DNA from: Actinomycetota bacterium
GTDB taxonomy: Bacteria > Actinomycetota > Actinomycetes > Propionibacteriales > Propionibacteriaceae
Direction: 5' to 3'
Length of the DNA stretch: 64,000 nt
NCBI GenBank assembly: GCA_020161015.1
Contig: JAIUOT010000056.1
Coordinates: forward strand, 145,477-209,476
The notes under the pieces were generated by a model, which did no database searches, was not told the origin of the DNA, and saw only the letters and a program-made list of their open reading frames with translations. A program made the position numbers and the translations under genes. The stretch's first letter is position 1; every line of letters begins with the position of its first letter. Of this stretch, positions 17,480 through 27,788 are shown piece after piece.

Positions 17480-18754
17480 GTGGATCTCAGCGTGATCCGC
17501 GACGCGGACGTCGTGGTGATCGGAGCCGGGCAGGCAGGTCTGGCGGTGAGCAGGGCGCTCGCCGGCGCGGACGTGGAGTGCGTCGTCCTCGAACGGGACC
17601 GGGTCGCGAGCGCCTGGCGCCACCGGTGGGACTCGTTCACCCTCGTCACCCCGAACTGGACCATCCGTCTGCCGGAGGGTGGCTACCAGGGGGACGACCC
17701 CGACGGCTTCCTGCGCCGCGACGAGGTGGTCGCCCACCTGGCGGCGTACGCGGCGAGCAGTCCGGTGCCGGTCCTGGAAGGCGTCTCCGTGACCGGGCTG
17801 GAGCCGGCGCAGGACTCACGGATCCTGCTGCGCACCTCGATGGGCGACGTCACCGTCCGGACCGTCGTGGTCTGCACGGGTTCCTTCTCCCGGCCGTACC
17901 GTCCCGTGGCTGCTGCGCTCCCGTCGGCGATCCAGGTGCTCGACGCGGTCGACTACCGCCGCCCCGACGATGTCGCCCCGGGCACCGTGGTGGTCGTCGG
18001 GAGCGGGCAGACCGGCTGCCAACTGGCCGAGGATCTGCACCGCGAGGGCAGGGACGTCATGCTGGCGTGCGGGCGCGCGCCATGGATCCCCCGGCGGCTG
18101 GACGGGCGGGACACGCTCTACTGGCTGGCCGAGGCGGGCTTCCTGGACGCGCCCTTGTCGTCGCTGCCGGCACCGTCCGCGCGCCTGGTGTCGAACCCGC
18201 AGGCCACCGGCCGCGACGGGGGCCACGACCTCCACTACCGCACCCTGCAGGCGATGGGGGTCCGGCTGGCCGGGCGGCTGGTGGCCGCGGACGAGGCGGA
18301 ACTGCGCTTCGGCGACGACCTGGCCGCCTCGGTCGCCTTCGGCGACGCGCGGTGGGCCGACCTCTGCGAGCTGATGCGGAGGACCCTGCCCGGGCGGGGC
18401 CTGGCCGTGCCGGAGCTCGAGCCGCCGCCGGCGTTCCGCGCGGAACCCGTCGCGTCCGTGTCGACATCGGAGGTCTCCGCCGTCCTGTTCACCACCGGCT
18501 ACCGCCCGGGCTTCGCCGGCTGGGTCCACGCACCGGTGTTCGACGACCTCGGGTTTCCGGTCACCGACGACGGTGCGACCGCGGTTCCGGGCCTGTACTT
18601 CTGCGGCACCCACTTCCAGCGGACGCGTGGCTCCGGGATCCTCTACGGCGTCGGAGCGGACGCCCTCCGGATCGCGGCGGTCGTTGCGGACCGGATCCAC
18701 GGGCGGCGGCGGCCGCCCCTGGCGGAGCCTGCCGAGGGGCGCCGGTCGGGGTAG
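17480..18754 (+). CDS. FAD/NAD(P)-dependent flavoprotein monooxygenase
   Basis: 424-residue two-dinucleotide-domain flavoprotein. The FAD Rossmann motif VVVIGAGQAGLAV is at the N-terminus (about 11-23) and an NAD(P)H motif VVVVGSGQTGCQLAEDL lies mid-protein. A third motif, TTGYRPGFAGW, is the ATG-like segment of group B monooxygenases. Members are annotated as CzcO-like or putative K+-transport flavoproteins and may be N- or Baeyer-Villiger monooxygenases. The GTG at 17480 comes 45 bases after helR, so co-transcription with helR is possible. Whether it oxidises a drug is unknown. Confidence 0.8.
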   Translation: MDLSVIRDADVVVIGAGQAGLAVSRALAGADVECVVLERDRVASAWRHRWDSFTLVTPNWTIRLPEGGYQGDDPDGFLRRDEVVAHLAAYAASSPVPVLEGVSVTGLEPAQDSRILLRTSMGDVTVRTVVVCTGSFSRPYRPVAAALPSAIQVLDAVDYRRPDDVAPGTVVVVGSGQTGCQLAEDLHREGRDVMLACGRAPWIPRRLDGRDTLYWLAEAGFLDAPLSSLPAPSARLVSNPQATGRDGGHDLHYRTLQAMGVRLAGRLVAADEAELRFGDDLAASVAFGDARWADLCELMRRTLPGRGLAVPELEPPPAFRAEPVASVSTSEVSAVLFTTGYRPGFAGWVHAPVFDDLGFPVTDDGATAVPGLYFCGTHFQRTRGSGILYGVGADALRIAAVVADRIHGRRRPPLAEPAEGRRSG

Positions 18755-18801
18755 CCGGGCACCGGGTGCCGTCCCGCGCCGGCGCAGGGGAGAATCTCCG
18801 C

Positions 18802-19962
18802 ATGGAACCGGACCCGATGACTGCGCACTCCCACGGCGGCCCGAGCGGCGCCAGCCCGGCGGTCACCAGGGTCCTGGCCGTGGTGATGGCGATCCTCGCG
18901 ATCGCGACCGTCGTCGGCGTGGCGTGGCTGTGGCCCTGGGACGCGCCGCCGCGACAGCCGTGGATCGACGACAACGCCGCCCTGGTCACCGGCACGATCG
19001 CAGAGCTCGTCCCCGGCGACGGGCAGGCGGGGCACATGGTCGTCCGGCTCGACGACGGCACCACGCTCGACGTGCCGGCCGACCCGAGCGCACCCCTGGC
19101 AGAGGCACGGGTCGGCCAGCGCGTGCAGGTCATGGTGGTGGACGGCCAGGCGGGCGGCACCTTCTTCGACTACGAGCGCGGCGGCCCGCTGCTGTTCCTG
19201 GCCGTGCTGTTCGTGGCAGCGGTCGTCGCCGTGGCCGGATGGAAGGGCGTGGCCGCCCTCGCGGGGCTGGCCGTCGCGCTGTCGATGGTGTGGCTCTTCA
19301 CGCTGCCATCCCTGGCCGCAGGACGGGACCCCCTCCTGGTGGCCCTGGTGACGTCGTCGGTCGTGATGTTCGCGGTGGTCTACCTCGCGCACGGCGTCTC
19401 TGTGAAGACCACGACGGCCCTGCTCGGGACCTTCGCCGGGATCGCCGTGGTGGCCGCCCTCGCGTGGTGGGCGATCCCCGCGACGAGCCTCACTCCCCGG
19501 CAGGACGAGGTGATGGGTCAGCTTCCCTACCAGTTCCCGGGGATCGACGTCCGGGGGATCCTGCTGTGCGGCATGGTGCTGGCCGGGGTCGGCGTGCTGA
19601 ACGACGTGACGATCACCCAGGCGTCCGCGGTGTGGGAGCTGCGGCGGGCGGTTCCCGGCGCGTCCCGGTCGACGGTCTTCGGCCAGGCCATGCGCATCGG
19701 GCGCGACCACATCGCCTCCACCGTCTACACGATCGCCTTCGCCTACGTCGGCACGGCGCTCGCGCTGCTGCTGCTCGCATCGCGGCTGGACTTCACGATC
19801 CTGGAGTTGTTCACGTTCAACACGATCGCCCAGGAGGTCGTCGCCACCCTGGTGGCGTCCATCAGCCTGGTCGTGACGATCCCGGTGACCACCGCGCTGG
19901 CCGCCTGGCTCGCCGCCCCACAGAGGACGGCCGTCTCCGGCGCCGGGCGTCAGGCGGGGTAG
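18802..19962 (+). CDS. YibE/F family membrane protein
   Basis: 386-residue integral membrane protein. One N-terminal helix is followed by an OB-like extracytoplasmic domain (TGTIAELVPGDGQAGHMVVRLDDG, then VGQRVQVMVVDG) and about seven more helices with the family segment GVLNDVTITQASAVWELRR and SRSTVFGQAMRIGRDHIAS. The family's transport substrate is not established. ATG at 18802 follows CAGGGGAG, and the frame further upstream is antisense shadow. Its 3' end overlaps the convergent modC gene by 13 bases. Confidence 0.85.
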   Translation: MEPDPMTAHSHGGPSGASPAVTRVLAVVMAILAIATVVGVAWLWPWDAPPRQPWIDDNAALVTGTIAELVPGDGQAGHMVVRLDDGTTLDVPADPSAPLAEARVGQRVQVMVVDGQAGGTFFDYERGGPLLFLAVLFVAAVVAVAGWKGVAALAGLAVALSMVWLFTLPSLAAGRDPLLVALVTSSVVMFAVVYLAHGVSVKTTTALLGTFAGIAVVAALAWWAIPATSLTPRQDEVMGQLPYQFPGIDVRGILLCGMVLAGVGVLNDVTITQASAVWELRRAVPGASRSTVFGQAMRIGRDHIASTVYTIAFAYVGTALALLLLASRLDFTILELFTFNTIAQEVVATLVASISLVVTIPVTTALAAWLAAPQRTAVSGAGRQAG

Positions 19963-21020
19963 ATGGTCACCGTGGCCGCCTTGACGACGAACGTGACGTC
20001 GCGACCGGGGTACAGGTCGAGCTCCGCGACCGACACCGGGGTCACGTCGGCGGCGATCGAGTGGCCGTGGTGGTCGTCGCCGCGCACCCGGACGAGCTCG
20101 CCGTGCGGTTCGACCTCGGTGATGGTGACCGGCAGGTGGTTGCGGGGGCTGCCGGTCGGAGGGCTGAGGTAGATCGACACCTCCGCCGGGGCGAAGGCCG
20201 CCGCCGCCGGGTCGCCGTCGCGCAACGCGGGCGCGTCCCCGGTGGTGCCGTCGATGCGGACGCCGTCCCGGCCGACCACCCCGCCGCCGTCGCGGGTGCC
20301 CCGGATCAGGTTCAGCCCCGCGAGCCGGGCGGTGAAGCCGGCCCGGGGATGCCGCAGGGTCTCCTCGGTGGGCCCGGACTCGGCGACCCGGCCCTCCTCC
20401 ATCACCACCAGCCGGTCCGACAGCAGGAGCGCGTCCAGCAGGTCGTGGGTGACGATCATCGTCGTCCGCCCCGCCAGGACCCGGCGCAGCACCCGCCGCA
20501 GCATCGGGGCGACGGCGACGTCGACGGCGGCCATCGGCTCGTCGAGCAGCAGGAGCGCGGGCTCGGCGGCGAGCGCCCGGGCCAGCGCCACCCGTTGCGC
20601 CTCGCCGCCGGAGAGCTCATGGGGACGCCGCCCTGCGAGCGGCAGCACCTCGACCTCCTCCAGCCAGCGCTCGGCCCGGGCGCGCGCGTCCGCGCGCGGG
20701 GCGCCCCCGACCCGGGGGGCGAAAGCGACGTTGTCCAGCACGGTGAGGTGCGGGAACAGCAGCGGATCCTGCGCGAGCAGGGCGATGCCGCGGCGGTGGG
20801 GCGGCAGCCAGAGCCGCCGGCCGGGCCCGAGGTCGAACAGCACGCGCCCGTCGAGGGACGCCCGCCCCGCGTCCGGACGCAGGGTGCCGGCCAGCACGCC
20901 GAGGAGCGTCGACTTGCCCGACCCGTTCTGCCCCAGGACCGCGACGCGCTCCCCCTCGCCCACCTCCAGGTCGATGTCGAAGCCCCGTGCGGCGAGTGTC
21001 GCCGCGCACGCCAGCGTCAT
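19950..21020 (-). CDS. modC: Molybdate ABC transporter ATP-binding protein
   Basis: 356-residue ABC ATPase powering molybdate uptake. Walker A is GQNGSGKST, the signature is [15 protein letters not shown], and Walker B is [12 protein letters not shown]. The C-terminal third ([20 protein letters not shown] onward) is a TOBE/Mop domain that binds oxyanion, as in ModC. ATG at 21020 overlaps the modB stop by ATGA. Gene order modA-modB-modC with a TOBE regulator upstream makes molybdate (or tungstate) the likely substrate. Confidence 0.9.
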   Translation of the reverse strand: MTLACAATLAARGFDIDLEVGEGERVAVLGQNGSGKSTLLGVLAGTLRPDAGRASLDGRVLFDLGPGRRLWLPPHRRGIALLAQDPLLFPHLTVLDNVAFAPRVGGAPRADARARAERWLEEVEVLPLAGRRPHELSGGEAQRVALARALAAEPALLLLDEPMAAVDVAVAPMLRRVLRRVLAGRTTMIVTHDLLDALLLSDRLVVMEEGRVAESGPTEETLRHPRAGFTARLAGLNLIRGTRDGGGVVGRDGVRIDGTTGDAPALRDGDPAAAAFAPAEVSIYLSPPTGSPRNHLPVTITEVEPHGELVRVRGDDHHGHSIAADVTPVSVAELDLYPGRDVTFVVKAATVTIYPA

Positions 21021-21844
21021 CGGTGTGCCCGCTCACCGAGCCGCGCGGTGGCCACGGTGATGCCGATCGCGACCGCGACGAGCACGAGCGACAGGGCCAT
21101 GGCCGCGTCCGGGTCGTCGACCTGGCGCAGGTAGATCTCCAGCGGCAGGGTGCGGGTGACCCCCTGGAGGCTGCCGGCGAAGGTGATCGTCGCGCCGAAC
21201 TCCCCCAGCGCCCGGGCGAAGGACAACACCGCGCCCGAGAGCAGCCCGGGCAGCACCAGCGGCAGGGTGACGCGACACAGCACGGTCGACGGCGGCGCGC
21301 CGAGGGTGGCCGCCACCGCCTCGTACCGCTGCCCCACGCTGCGCAGCGTCCCCTCGAGGGAGACCACGAGGAACGGCAGGGCGACGAACGTCTGGGCCAG
21401 CACGACGGCCACGCTGGTGAACGCCACGGGGACCCCCAGCACGTCGAGGGTCTGCCCGAGGAGGCCGCGCCGGCCGAAGGTGTAGAGCAGGGCGATGCCG
21501 CCCACGACCGGCGGAAGGACGAGCGGGAGCAGGGCCAGCGAGCGCACCACCTGCCGCCCGGGGAAGCGCCGCCGGGCCAGCACCAGCGCCATCGGCACCC
21601 CCAGGACGAGGCACGCCAGGGTGGCCACCGCCGAGGTCTGGAGGCTCAGCGTCAACGCGGCGAGCGACGACGGGCTGCCGAGCAGCTCCCCGAACCGCGA
21701 CCAGTCCACGCGTAGCCCGAGCGCCAGCAGCGGCACGACCACGAACGCCGCGCCCGCCGCGGCAGGCACGAGCACCCACCCCGGCAGGCTCGAGTAGGCC
21801 GGATCGCGGGCGACCCGGCCCTGTCGCGGACCCGAAGAGCGCAC
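21017..21844 (-). CDS. modB: Molybdate ABC transporter permease
   Basis: 275-residue permease with five to six helices and the inner-membrane EAA-loop ([27 protein letters not shown]) that contacts ModC. The ending [16 protein letters not shown] is characteristic of ModB/CysT-type permeases. GTG at 21844 lies five bases after the modA stop. The longer open frame upstream is modA read in another frame. Works with modA and modC. Confidence 0.9.
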   Translation of the reverse strand: MRSSGPRQGRVARDPAYSSLPGWVLVPAAAGAAFVVVPLLALGLRVDWSRFGELLGSPSSLAALTLSLQTSAVATLACLVLGVPMALVLARRRFPGRQVVRSLALLPLVLPPVVGGIALLYTFGRRGLLGQTLDVLGVPVAFTSVAVVLAQTFVALPFLVVSLEGTLRSVGQRYEAVAATLGAPPSTVLCRVTLPLVLPGLLSGAVLSFARALGEFGATITFAGSLQGVTRTLPLEIYLRQVDDPDAAMALSLVLVAVAIGITVATARLGERAHR

Positions 21845-21849
21845 CGGGA

Positions 21850-22626
21850 CTACGTCGCCGTGCCGAAGCCGGCGTCCGCGAGCACCTGCTGGCCCTCGGC
21901 GCTGCGCACGAGGTCCACGAACTCCTGCCCCAGGCCTGACTGCGGGCCGCCGGACAGCGCGACGATGACGTTCCGGTTGACCGCCCTGGACGACTCCGGG
22001 AACGCGATGCCCCTCACCGAATCGCCGGCCGCGATCACGTCCGTGGCGTAGACCAACCCCGCGTCGGCCTCGCCGGCCCGCACCTTGGCCAGCACGTCGG
22101 TCACCGCCTGCTCCTCGCTGACCGGCGCCAGCGTCACCCCGGTGGCCTCCTCCAGCGTCAGCGTGGCCGCGCCGCACGGGACGGCCGGCGCGCACACCAC
22201 GAGCTTCAGCCCCGGCCTGGCCAGGTCGGCGAAGGTGGCCACCGCGGCCGGGTTGTCCGGTGGCACGGCGATCGTCAGCGTGTTGGTGGCGAAGGGCCTC
22301 GCCCGGCCCGCAGCGAGGCCTGCGCCGGCCACCGTCGCCATGCTCGCCTCGTTGGCGGAGGCGAACGCATCCGCCGGGGCCCCCTGGGTGATCTGCTCGG
22401 CCAGCGCCTGGGAGCCGGCGAAGTTGAACACCACGGCGGTGCCGGGATGGGAGGCCTCGAACGCCCTGCCCAGCCTGGTGAAAGTGGCCTTCAGCGAGGC
22501 CGCGGCGAACACCGTGACCGTCGTGCCGCCGGCGGCGCGGGTCGCGGCCGGCCCGCTGCAGCCGGACACGGCAACGGTCACCGTGACGAGCACGGCGGTG
22601 ACGGCCGCGGGAAGGGAGGGGCGCAC
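21850..22626 (-). CDS. modA: Molybdate-binding lipoprotein
   Basis: 258-residue periplasmic-type binding protein, membrane-anchored by lipidation: signal peptide with lipobox VSGC (cysteine near residue 23). The domain starts [19 protein letters not shown], the hallmark of ModA proteins, with the serine expected to contact oxyanion, and continues with [15 protein letters not shown]. It delivers molybdate to ModBC. It starts ten bases after the HTH-TOBE gene, so all four genes probably form one operon. Confidence 0.9.
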   Translation of the reverse strand: MRPSLPAAVTAVLVTVTVAVSGCSGPAATRAAGGTTVTVFAAASLKATFTRLGRAFEASHPGTAVVFNFAGSQALAEQITQGAPADAFASANEASMATVAGAGLAAGRARPFATNTLTIAVPPDNPAAVATFADLARPGLKLVVCAPAVPCGAATLTLEEATGVTLAPVSEEQAVTDVLAKVRAGEADAGLVYATDVIAAGDSVRGIAFPESSRAVNRNVIVALSGGPQSGLGQEFVDLVRSAEGQQVLADAGFGTAT

Positions 22627-22635
22627 GGGTGCCCC

Positions 22636-23037
22636 TCAGGCCCGGTGGGGGGTCTCGACGATGACGGTGGTGGCCTTGATCACCGCGACCGCCACCGACC
22701 CCGGCTCCAGGCCCAGTTCGCGGACGGCCTCCGTGCTCATCAGCGACACGACCCGGAACGGCCCGCACTGAAGTTCCACCTGGGACATGACCTTGTCCGA
22801 CTCGACGTGCGTGACCAGTCCGACGAACCGGTTGCGCGCCGAGCGGCCGACCCCTGAGCGGTCCTTCGCCGGGGACGCCTGCGCGACCGCGAACTCGGCG
22901 AGGACGCGGCCGTCGACCACCATCCGGTTGCTCGCGTCGGTGCTGTGCGCGAGTTGCCCGGAATCGATCCAGCGGCGCACGGTGTCGTCGCTGACTCCGA
23001 GGAACCCGGCCGCCTCACTGATCCGTATCCACGTCAC
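22636..23037 (-). CDS. HTH-TOBE regulator of molybdate uptake
   Basis: 133-residue protein. An excisionase/MerR-like DNA-binding segment ([25 protein letters not shown]) is followed by a single Mop/TOBE domain ([22 protein letters not shown] and [22 protein letters not shown]). The TOBE part binds molybdate, so the protein likely senses it and controls modABC directly downstream. It is not ModE, which has a LysR-type winged helix and two TOBE units. The GTG at 23037 has no clear ribosome site; TAGCAT about 15 bases upstream could be a -10 and the mRNA leaderless. Confidence 0.75.
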   Translation of the reverse strand: MTWIRISEAAGFLGVSDDTVRRWIDSGQLAHSTDASNRMVVDGRVLAEFAVAQASPAKDRSGVGRSARNRFVGLVTHVESDKVMSQVELQCGPFRVVSLMSTEAVRELGLEPGSVAVAVIKATTVIVETPHRA

Positions 23038-23219
23038 AGCCAGGATGCTATTGCCGCAGGTGCGGAGATGCCAGCGATCTTCCGAAACGTTGGGGAAAAC
23101 GGGCCCAGTGACCGCCCGCGGACGGGGGCGGGCTGCCAGGTGAGGCCCTACGCAATTCCTTTCAGCCGTCCCGTGCAGCGACGACGCTCTGGTGACGCCC
23201 CACTCAACCGATATAGGAT

Positions 23220-23516
23220 TCAGGAAAAATCGTTCTGCTGACTGAGGAGTGGGAGGAACTGCCCCAGCGTCACCCCCGCTTCCAGGGGGTGCCGGAGGTG
23301 GGCGTCCTCGACGATCTCGTAGCGGTTCCGCCGCCCGGCCTTGGTCCGGACGACGAAGCCCTGGCCGACGAGTTCGGCGATGATCTGCTGGACGGCCCGC
23401 TCGGTGATGCCGACCCGCTCGGCGAGGTCGCGGACCCGGGCCTGCGGATCGCGGGCGATCGCGACGAGCACGTGCCCGTGGTTCGACAGGAAGGTCCATC
23501 CGTGGTCACCGGCCAT
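23220..23516 (-). CDS. Small winged-helix transcription regulator
   Basis: 98-residue protein with one winged helix: recognition helix segment VRDLAERVGITERAVQQIIAEL and wing FVVRTKAGRRNRYEI, closest to small ArsR/MarR-like regulators. No metal-binding cysteines are present. ATG at 23516 is 42 bases from the divergent ppc start, so it may regulate ppc or itself. The ligand is unknown. Confidence 0.75.
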   Translation of the reverse strand: MAGDHGWTFLSNHGHVLVAIARDPQARVRDLAERVGITERAVQQIIAELVGQGFVVRTKAGRRNRYEIVEDAHLRHPLEAGVTLGQFLPLLSQQNDFS

Positions 23517-23558
23517 GGCGGAAGGATAGGCGAACGGCGATTCCGGAAACAGGAGGAC

Positions 23559-26231
23559 ATGGTGGAGCAGGGTGACACGGCGCGGTGGGGCGCGTCCCTC
23601 GATGACCTGTTGCAGGCGGACGTCGCCCTGCTGACCGGGCTGCACCGCGACTCGCTGGTCGAGCGGGGCGCGGGACGCATCGCCGAGCTGATGGCGTCCC
23701 TCAGCGATGCCGGCGACGCCGCGATGGACATCGTCGGGCAGCTCGATGTGGCGGACGCCGCGGCGCTCGCCCAGGCGCTCACCGTCCACTTCCACCTCGT
23801 GAACCTCGCCGAGGAGCGCCACCAGTCGCGGCTGCACCGCCGCCGGCAGGACGGGGATGACGGCCCCGGCTGGCCCGCCGCCTCCGGGCTGGGCGCGGAC
23901 GCCCTGGAACGCCTGGAGCGGCTGCGCATCCATCCGGTCCTCACCGCCCATCCCACCGAGGCCCGGCGACGAGCCGTGACCGCGTCCCTGTCGCGGATCG
24001 CCGAGCACCTCGACGCCTACGACGACCCCCGCAACGGCGCCCTGCAGCGGGGCTTCGCCCGGCGCCGGATGCTGGAGGAGATCGACATCCTCGGCCGCAC
24101 GGCCCAGCTTCGCCGCACCGCGCCAGCACCCACCGACGAGGTGCGCACCGTGATGGGCGTGTTCGACCAGACCCTCTTCCGCGCCGTCCCCGCGGTCTAC
24201 CGGGCGGTCGAGGCCGCCGTCCCGGGAACCGACGCCGGGCGCCAGCCCAGCCCGGTGCCCGCGTTCCTGCGGTTCGGCTCCTGGATCGGCGGCGACCGGG
24301 ACGGCAACCCGTTCGTCACCGCGGAGGTGACGCGCGAGGCGGTCGCGATCCAGGCCGAGCACGTGCTGCGGGCGCTGGGGGTGGCCACGGAGCGGATCGC
24401 GCGGACACTCACGATGAGCGAGCAGACGACCCCGCCGTCCGCCGCGCTCCGGGACGCCCTGGCGCTGGCCGCGGTGACCGCCCCGGACACCGTCGCCGCG
24501 ATCGTCCGCTCCTCCCCCGGCGAACCGCACCGCCAGCACCTGCTGTTCGCCGCGGCGCGCCTCGGGGCCACCCTGCGCGGCAGCCTCGACCTCGGTTACC
24601 GCGAGCCGGCGGAGTTCGTCCACGACCTGCGCCTGGTGCAGGACAGCCTCTCGGCCGCGGGCGACGCGCGGGCGGCCCACGGCGAGCTCCAGCACCTGCT
24701 GTGGCAGGCGGAGACCTTCGGCTTCCACCTCGCCGAGCTCGAGGTGCGCCAGCACAGCGCGGTGCACGCCGCAGCCCTCGAGGAGCTCCTGGACCAGCTC
24801 GACGACGACCCCGGCGCGCCCGGCAGCCCGGAGCGCCTGGCCGTGCTGGACCGGTTCGCCGTGCACGGCTGGCCCGAGCAGGTGCGGCCGCTGACCGAGG
24901 CGACGGGCGAGGTGCTGGACACCTTCCGGCTGATGGGCTGGCTCCAGCAACGCTGGGGCCGGCGGTGCTGCGGGCGGTACGTGGTGAGCTTCTCCCAGTC
25001 CGCGGAGCACCTGGTCGCGGTCCGCGCGCTGGCCCGGCTCGCGGTCGGCGAACGCCCGCTGAACCTCGACGTCGTGCCCCTGTTCGAGACCGGCGCCGAC
25101 CTGCGCGCCGCGGGCGCGACGCTGTCGGCCTGGATGGACCTGGCCAGCACCCGCGCCTGGCTGGAGGACCGCGACCGCCAGGTGGAGGTGATGGTCGGCT
25201 ACTCCGACTCCGCCAAGGACATCGGCCCGGCGGCGGCCACGCTCACGCTGTACCGGACGCAGGCGGAGCTCGTCCGCTGGGCCGGGCGCGCGGGCGTGCA
25301 GCTGACGATCTTCCACGGCAGGGGCGGATCGCTGGGACGCGGCGGCGGGCCGCTGCACCGCGCGGTGCTGGCCCAGCCGCCGGGCTCCCTCAACGAGCGG
25401 CTGAAGGTAACCGAACAGGGCGAGGTGATCTTCGCCCGGTACGCGGACGTGACGCTCGCGCAGGCCCACCTCGAGCGGCTGGCGTCCGCGGTGCTGGTGG
25501 CGGGGACGCCCCAGGTCACCCGGCACAACACCGCGGCGGAGCACCGGTTCGCCGGCCTCGCCGCCACGGTCGAGCAGGCGTCCCGCGAGGCGTGGCTCGC
25601 GCTGGTGCGCACGCCCGGCTTCCCCGACGTCCTGGCCGCGTCCAGCCCGCTGGAGGAACTGGGGCAGCTCCGGCTCGGGTCGCGTCCGGCGCGGCGCAGC
25701 GGTGCGGCCACCGGACGCGACCTCAGCGACTTCCGCGCGATCCCGTGGGTGTTCGCGTGGTCGCAGGTGCGGGCCAACGTGCCCGGGTGGTTCGGCCTCG
25801 GTTCCGGACTGGCGGCGGTGGGCGACGTCGACGAACTCCGCGCGGCGTACCGGGACTGGCCGCTGTTCGCCAGCCTGGTCGACATCGCCGAGATGAGCCT
25901 GGCCAAGGCCAACCCGCGGCTGGCAGCCCAGTTCCTCGCCCTCGGCGGGCGTCCCGACGTGACCGACCGGGTGCTGGAGGAGTACGAGCGGACGCGTCAC
26001 CTGGTGCTGGAGACCCTCGGCCAGTCCGACCTGCTCGAGGGCAAGCCGGAACTCCGGCACCGGCTGGCGCTGCGGGCCCCGTCCATCGACGCCCTGAGCC
26101 ACATCCAGTTGCGGGCGCTGCGGGTGCTGCGCTCATCCGCCGGCAGCACGGCCGGCGACGGGCACGACTGGTCGGAGGTGCTGCTGCTCACCGTGAACGG
26201 TGCCGCCGCCGGCCTCCAGAACACGGGCTAG
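23559..26231 (+). CDS. ppc: Phosphoenolpyruvate carboxylase
   Basis: 890-residue anaplerotic enzyme making oxaloacetate from PEP and bicarbonate. Active-site motifs are present in order: [16 protein letters not shown] (catalytic His), [42 protein letters not shown] and [20 protein letters not shown]; the C-terminus NTG is the conserved end. ATG 23559 follows a strong AGGAGGAC site, so the open frame from 23289 is not used. The segment [21 protein letters not shown] departs from the usual GRYVISMTRS type sequence. Followed by an inverted-repeat structure at 26300. Confidence 0.93.
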   Translation: MVEQGDTARWGASLDDLLQADVALLTGLHRDSLVERGAGRIAELMASLSDAGDAAMDIVGQLDVADAAALAQALTVHFHLVNLAEERHQSRLHRRRQDGDDGPGWPAASGLGADALERLERLRIHPVLTAHPTEARRRAVTASLSRIAEHLDAYDDPRNGALQRGFARRRMLEEIDILGRTAQLRRTAPAPTDEVRTVMGVFDQTLFRAVPAVYRAVEAAVPGTDAGRQPSPVPAFLRFGSWIGGDRDGNPFVTAEVTREAVAIQAEHVLRALGVATERIARTLTMSEQTTPPSAALRDALALAAVTAPDTVAAIVRSSPGEPHRQHLLFAAARLGATLRGSLDLGYREPAEFVHDLRLVQDSLSAAGDARAAHGELQHLLWQAETFGFHLAELEVRQHSAVHAAALEELLDQLDDDPGAPGSPERLAVLDRFAVHGWPEQVRPLTEATGEVLDTFRLMGWLQQRWGRRCCGRYVVSFSQSAEHLVAVRALARLAVGERPLNLDVVPLFETGADLRAAGATLSAWMDLASTRAWLEDRDRQVEVMVGYSDSAKDIGPAAATLTLYRTQAELVRWAGRAGVQLTIFHGRGGSLGRGGGPLHRAVLAQPPGSLNERLKVTEQGEVIFARYADVTLAQAHLERLASAVLVAGTPQVTRHNTAAEHRFAGLAATVEQASREAWLALVRTPGFPDVLAASSPLEELGQLRLGSRPARRSGAATGRDLSDFRAIPWVFAWSQVRANVPGWFGLGSGLAAVGDVDELRAAYRDWPLFASLVDIAEMSLAKANPRLAAQFLALGGRPDVTDRVLEEYERTRHLVLETLGQSDLLEGKPELRHRLALRAPSIDALSHIQLRALRVLRSSAGSTAGDGHDWSEVLLLTVNGAAAGLQNTG

Positions 26232-26259
26232 CGACGCCGACGCCCGCCTCCGCCACACT

Positions 26260-26301
26260 GGCTTCGCGTGACGGCCGCGCCCGAGGGCTTCGCGTGACGG
26301 C
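26260..26301 (+). repeat. 16-base direct repeat
   Basis: GGCTTCGCGTGACGGC occurs at 26260-26275 and again at 26286-26301, 26 bases apart, immediately before the large palindrome. The second copy overlaps the first base pairs of that palindrome, so the two structures are probably one repeat unit. Confidence 0.7.
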
Positions 26302-26367
26302 TTCGCTACGCGTATTTCACGACGCTGCGCGAACTCACGTAGCGTCGTGAAACAGACGTAGCGAAGC
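26300..26367. terminator. 68-base two-tier palindrome between convergent genes
   Basis: Outer arms GCTTCGCTACG (26300-26310) and CGTAGCGAAGC (26357-26367) and inner arms TTTCACGACGCT (26315-26326) and AGCGTCGTGAAA (26341-26352) are perfect. They are separated by four-base internal loops (CGTA/CAGA) and a 14-base apical loop. It lies between the convergent ppc and the secreted-protein gene and could terminate both, but there is no T-run. The symmetry also resembles a REP/MITE-like element. Confidence 0.6.
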
Positions 26368-26442
26368 GGGCCGGGCGCGGGGGACGCGACAGCCGGGCAG
26401 GCTGACGGCCGGCCACCCCTGGGTGACCGGCCGTCCGTCGGT

Positions 26443-27012
26443 TCAGCGGCCCACGCCCCTGCCCATGCCCATGCCGCCGCGCATCGCGCCGGAGGCGTGG
26501 GCTGCCAGGATGGCGTCGGCCTGCGCCCGGGTGAGCCGTCCGTCCTTCACCGCCTGGTCGAGGGTGGCCTCCAGCTGCGCGGTGCGGTCGGCCTGGCGGG
26601 TCTCCTGCCGGGTGGTCAGCGCCTGGAGCACGGTCGCCCGGTCCACCTTCAGCTCGCCGGCCAGGAACGAGGCGAGCTTCTCGTGCTCGGCGGCCTGCTG
26701 CTCGGCGGTCAGCCCGGCACCCCGCACCGTCATCGGGTTCGCGGCGTGGTACTTCGCCAGCGCGGCGCTGACCGCGTCCTGGCTCACTCCGAGCTTCGCG
26801 GCCAGGTCGGCCGCGTTGGCGGTGGCGCCGTAGCCGGCGCCGTTGCGCATCCCTGCCATTGCGCCGCGCCCTCCGCCCCAGCCGACCTGCGCGGTGGTGG
26901 GGGTCGGCGACGGGGCGGGCGTCTCCGCACTGGCCAGGGCTGCACCCCCGAACGTCGTGGCCAGGACGACCAGCGTCCCGCCGACGCCCAGGGCGATCTT
27001 CTTGTTGTTCAT
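26443..27012 (-). CDS. Secreted protein of unknown function, Gly/Ala-rich
   Basis: 189-residue protein. The signal peptide is clear (MNNKKIALGVGGTLVVLATT, then ALASAE cleavage region). The mature part has a PTPTTA linker, a GGRGAMAGMRNGAGYG stretch, and two helical repeats: LAAKLGVSQDAVSAALAKYH and LAGELKVDRATVLQALTT, each looking like a small LGVS-type helix-turn-helix fold. The end is MRGGMGMGRGVGR. Similar secreted proteins with such helical repeats are common in Actinobacteria without known role. ATG 27012 follows GAGGAGTG. Confidence 0.65.
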   Translation of the reverse strand: MNNKKIALGVGGTLVVLATTFGGAALASAETPAPSPTPTTAQVGWGGGRGAMAGMRNGAGYGATANAADLAAKLGVSQDAVSAALAKYHAANPMTVRGAGLTAEQQAAEHEKLASFLAGELKVDRATVLQALTTRQETRQADRTAQLEATLDQAVKDGRLTRAQADAILAAHASGAMRGGMGMGRGVGR

Positions 27013-27130
27013 TTCCACTCCTCGTGGCTCGATGACCTGATGCCACGAGTCAACCGCCGGCGCATGGGACGGCCGTGAGGCGGGTGTGAAGCTTCCGTGA
27101 AGCCCGACGGCCGGACGGGCGTGACCCGGC

Positions 27131-27652
27131 TCAGCCCCTGGTCGCCGGCGTCGCGGGGTGGGCGCCGTGGTGGTCGTGCCCGCCCGCGTGGTGGTGGACG
27201 TGCGGCTCTCCCCCGTCGTGGGAGTGGGGCGTGGTCTGGTGCACCTCGACCCACTGCGGGCCGTCGAGTGCGATCGCAGCGGCGGGGAAGAGCCCGTTGT
27301 CCTCCTTGTCGATGTGGTCGCGCAGGGCGTCCTCGAACCGCGCCATGGCCGCGCGGTCACCGGGGGTGATGGCCGCCAGGAGGCCGGCGAGCGTCTGGTG
27401 CTCCCCGCACAGGGTCTCGATGTGGGACGCGTAGACCTCGTCCTGGGCCATGATCCGGAAGAGGCCGGACTCCTCGGCCTCCGTGTGGGGCCACAGGAGG
27501 GCGGCGACCCGGGCCCGGGCGACGCCGAACGCCGCACTGTCCCCGGAGTGGACGCCGGCGCGCAGGTCGCCGGTCGCGTTGATGATCTCGACGTGCTCGG
27601 CCATGAACCGGCCGATCACCTCGATGGAGTCACACCCGCAGTAGCTGCACAT
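27131..27652 (-). CDS. Hemerythrin-like protein with histidine-rich tail
   Basis: 173-residue protein. After an N-terminal MCSYCGCD cysteine cluster comes a four-helix hemerythrin fold with ligand-type residues in EHVEII, WPHTEAEESGLF, CGEHQTLAG and DHIDKEDNGLFP (H..E..H..H/E pattern of a di-iron site). The last 35 residues are very rich in His (HSHDGGEPHVHHHAGGHDHH) and may store or chelate metal. Members bind oxygen, NO or iron and respond to redox stress. GGAGGCGG precedes the ATG at 27652. A 26-base palindrome lies 10 bases upstream, a probable operator. Confidence 0.8.
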   Translation of the reverse strand: MCSYCGCDSIEVIGRFMAEHVEIINATGDLRAGVHSGDSAAFGVARARVAALLWPHTEAEESGLFRIMAQDEVYASHIETLCGEHQTLAGLLAAITPGDRAAMARFEDALRDHIDKEDNGLFPAAAIALDGPQWVEVHQTTPHSHDGGEPHVHHHAGGHDHHGAHPATPATRG

Positions 27653-27662
27653 CGCCGCCTCC

Positions 27663-27688
27663 TTTTACACATATCAATATGTATAAAA
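27663..27688. promoter_or_regulatory. 26-base AT-rich palindrome in a divergent promoter region
   Basis: TTTTACACATATCAATATGTATAAAA is symmetric except for two opposed base pairs, standing out strongly in GC-rich surroundings. It lies between the hemerythrin gene (minus) and the PAS-ANTAR gene (plus). It looks like a dimeric regulator site for the hemerythrin promoter. An Rrf2/NsrR-, ArsR- or Crp-Fnr-type protein would fit such symmetry; none can be chosen from sequence. Confidence 0.6.
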
Positions 27689-27788
27689 TATCACTGGAAC
27701 CGCCGGTGCTGGCCACGGCGACGTCCGGTCGTCGCTACGCTGGCACGCGCAGGGACGGGACCGCGCCTTGCGGACGAGGAGGATTCCC

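Noticed and set aside
14885..17737. 950-codon minus-strand frame
   Set aside because: Shadow of sigma factor, helR and flavoprotein; no domain seen.
26300..26367. CRISPR-like repeat
   Set aside because: Only one palindrome with a two-copy direct repeat and no regular spacers; no cas gene in the window.
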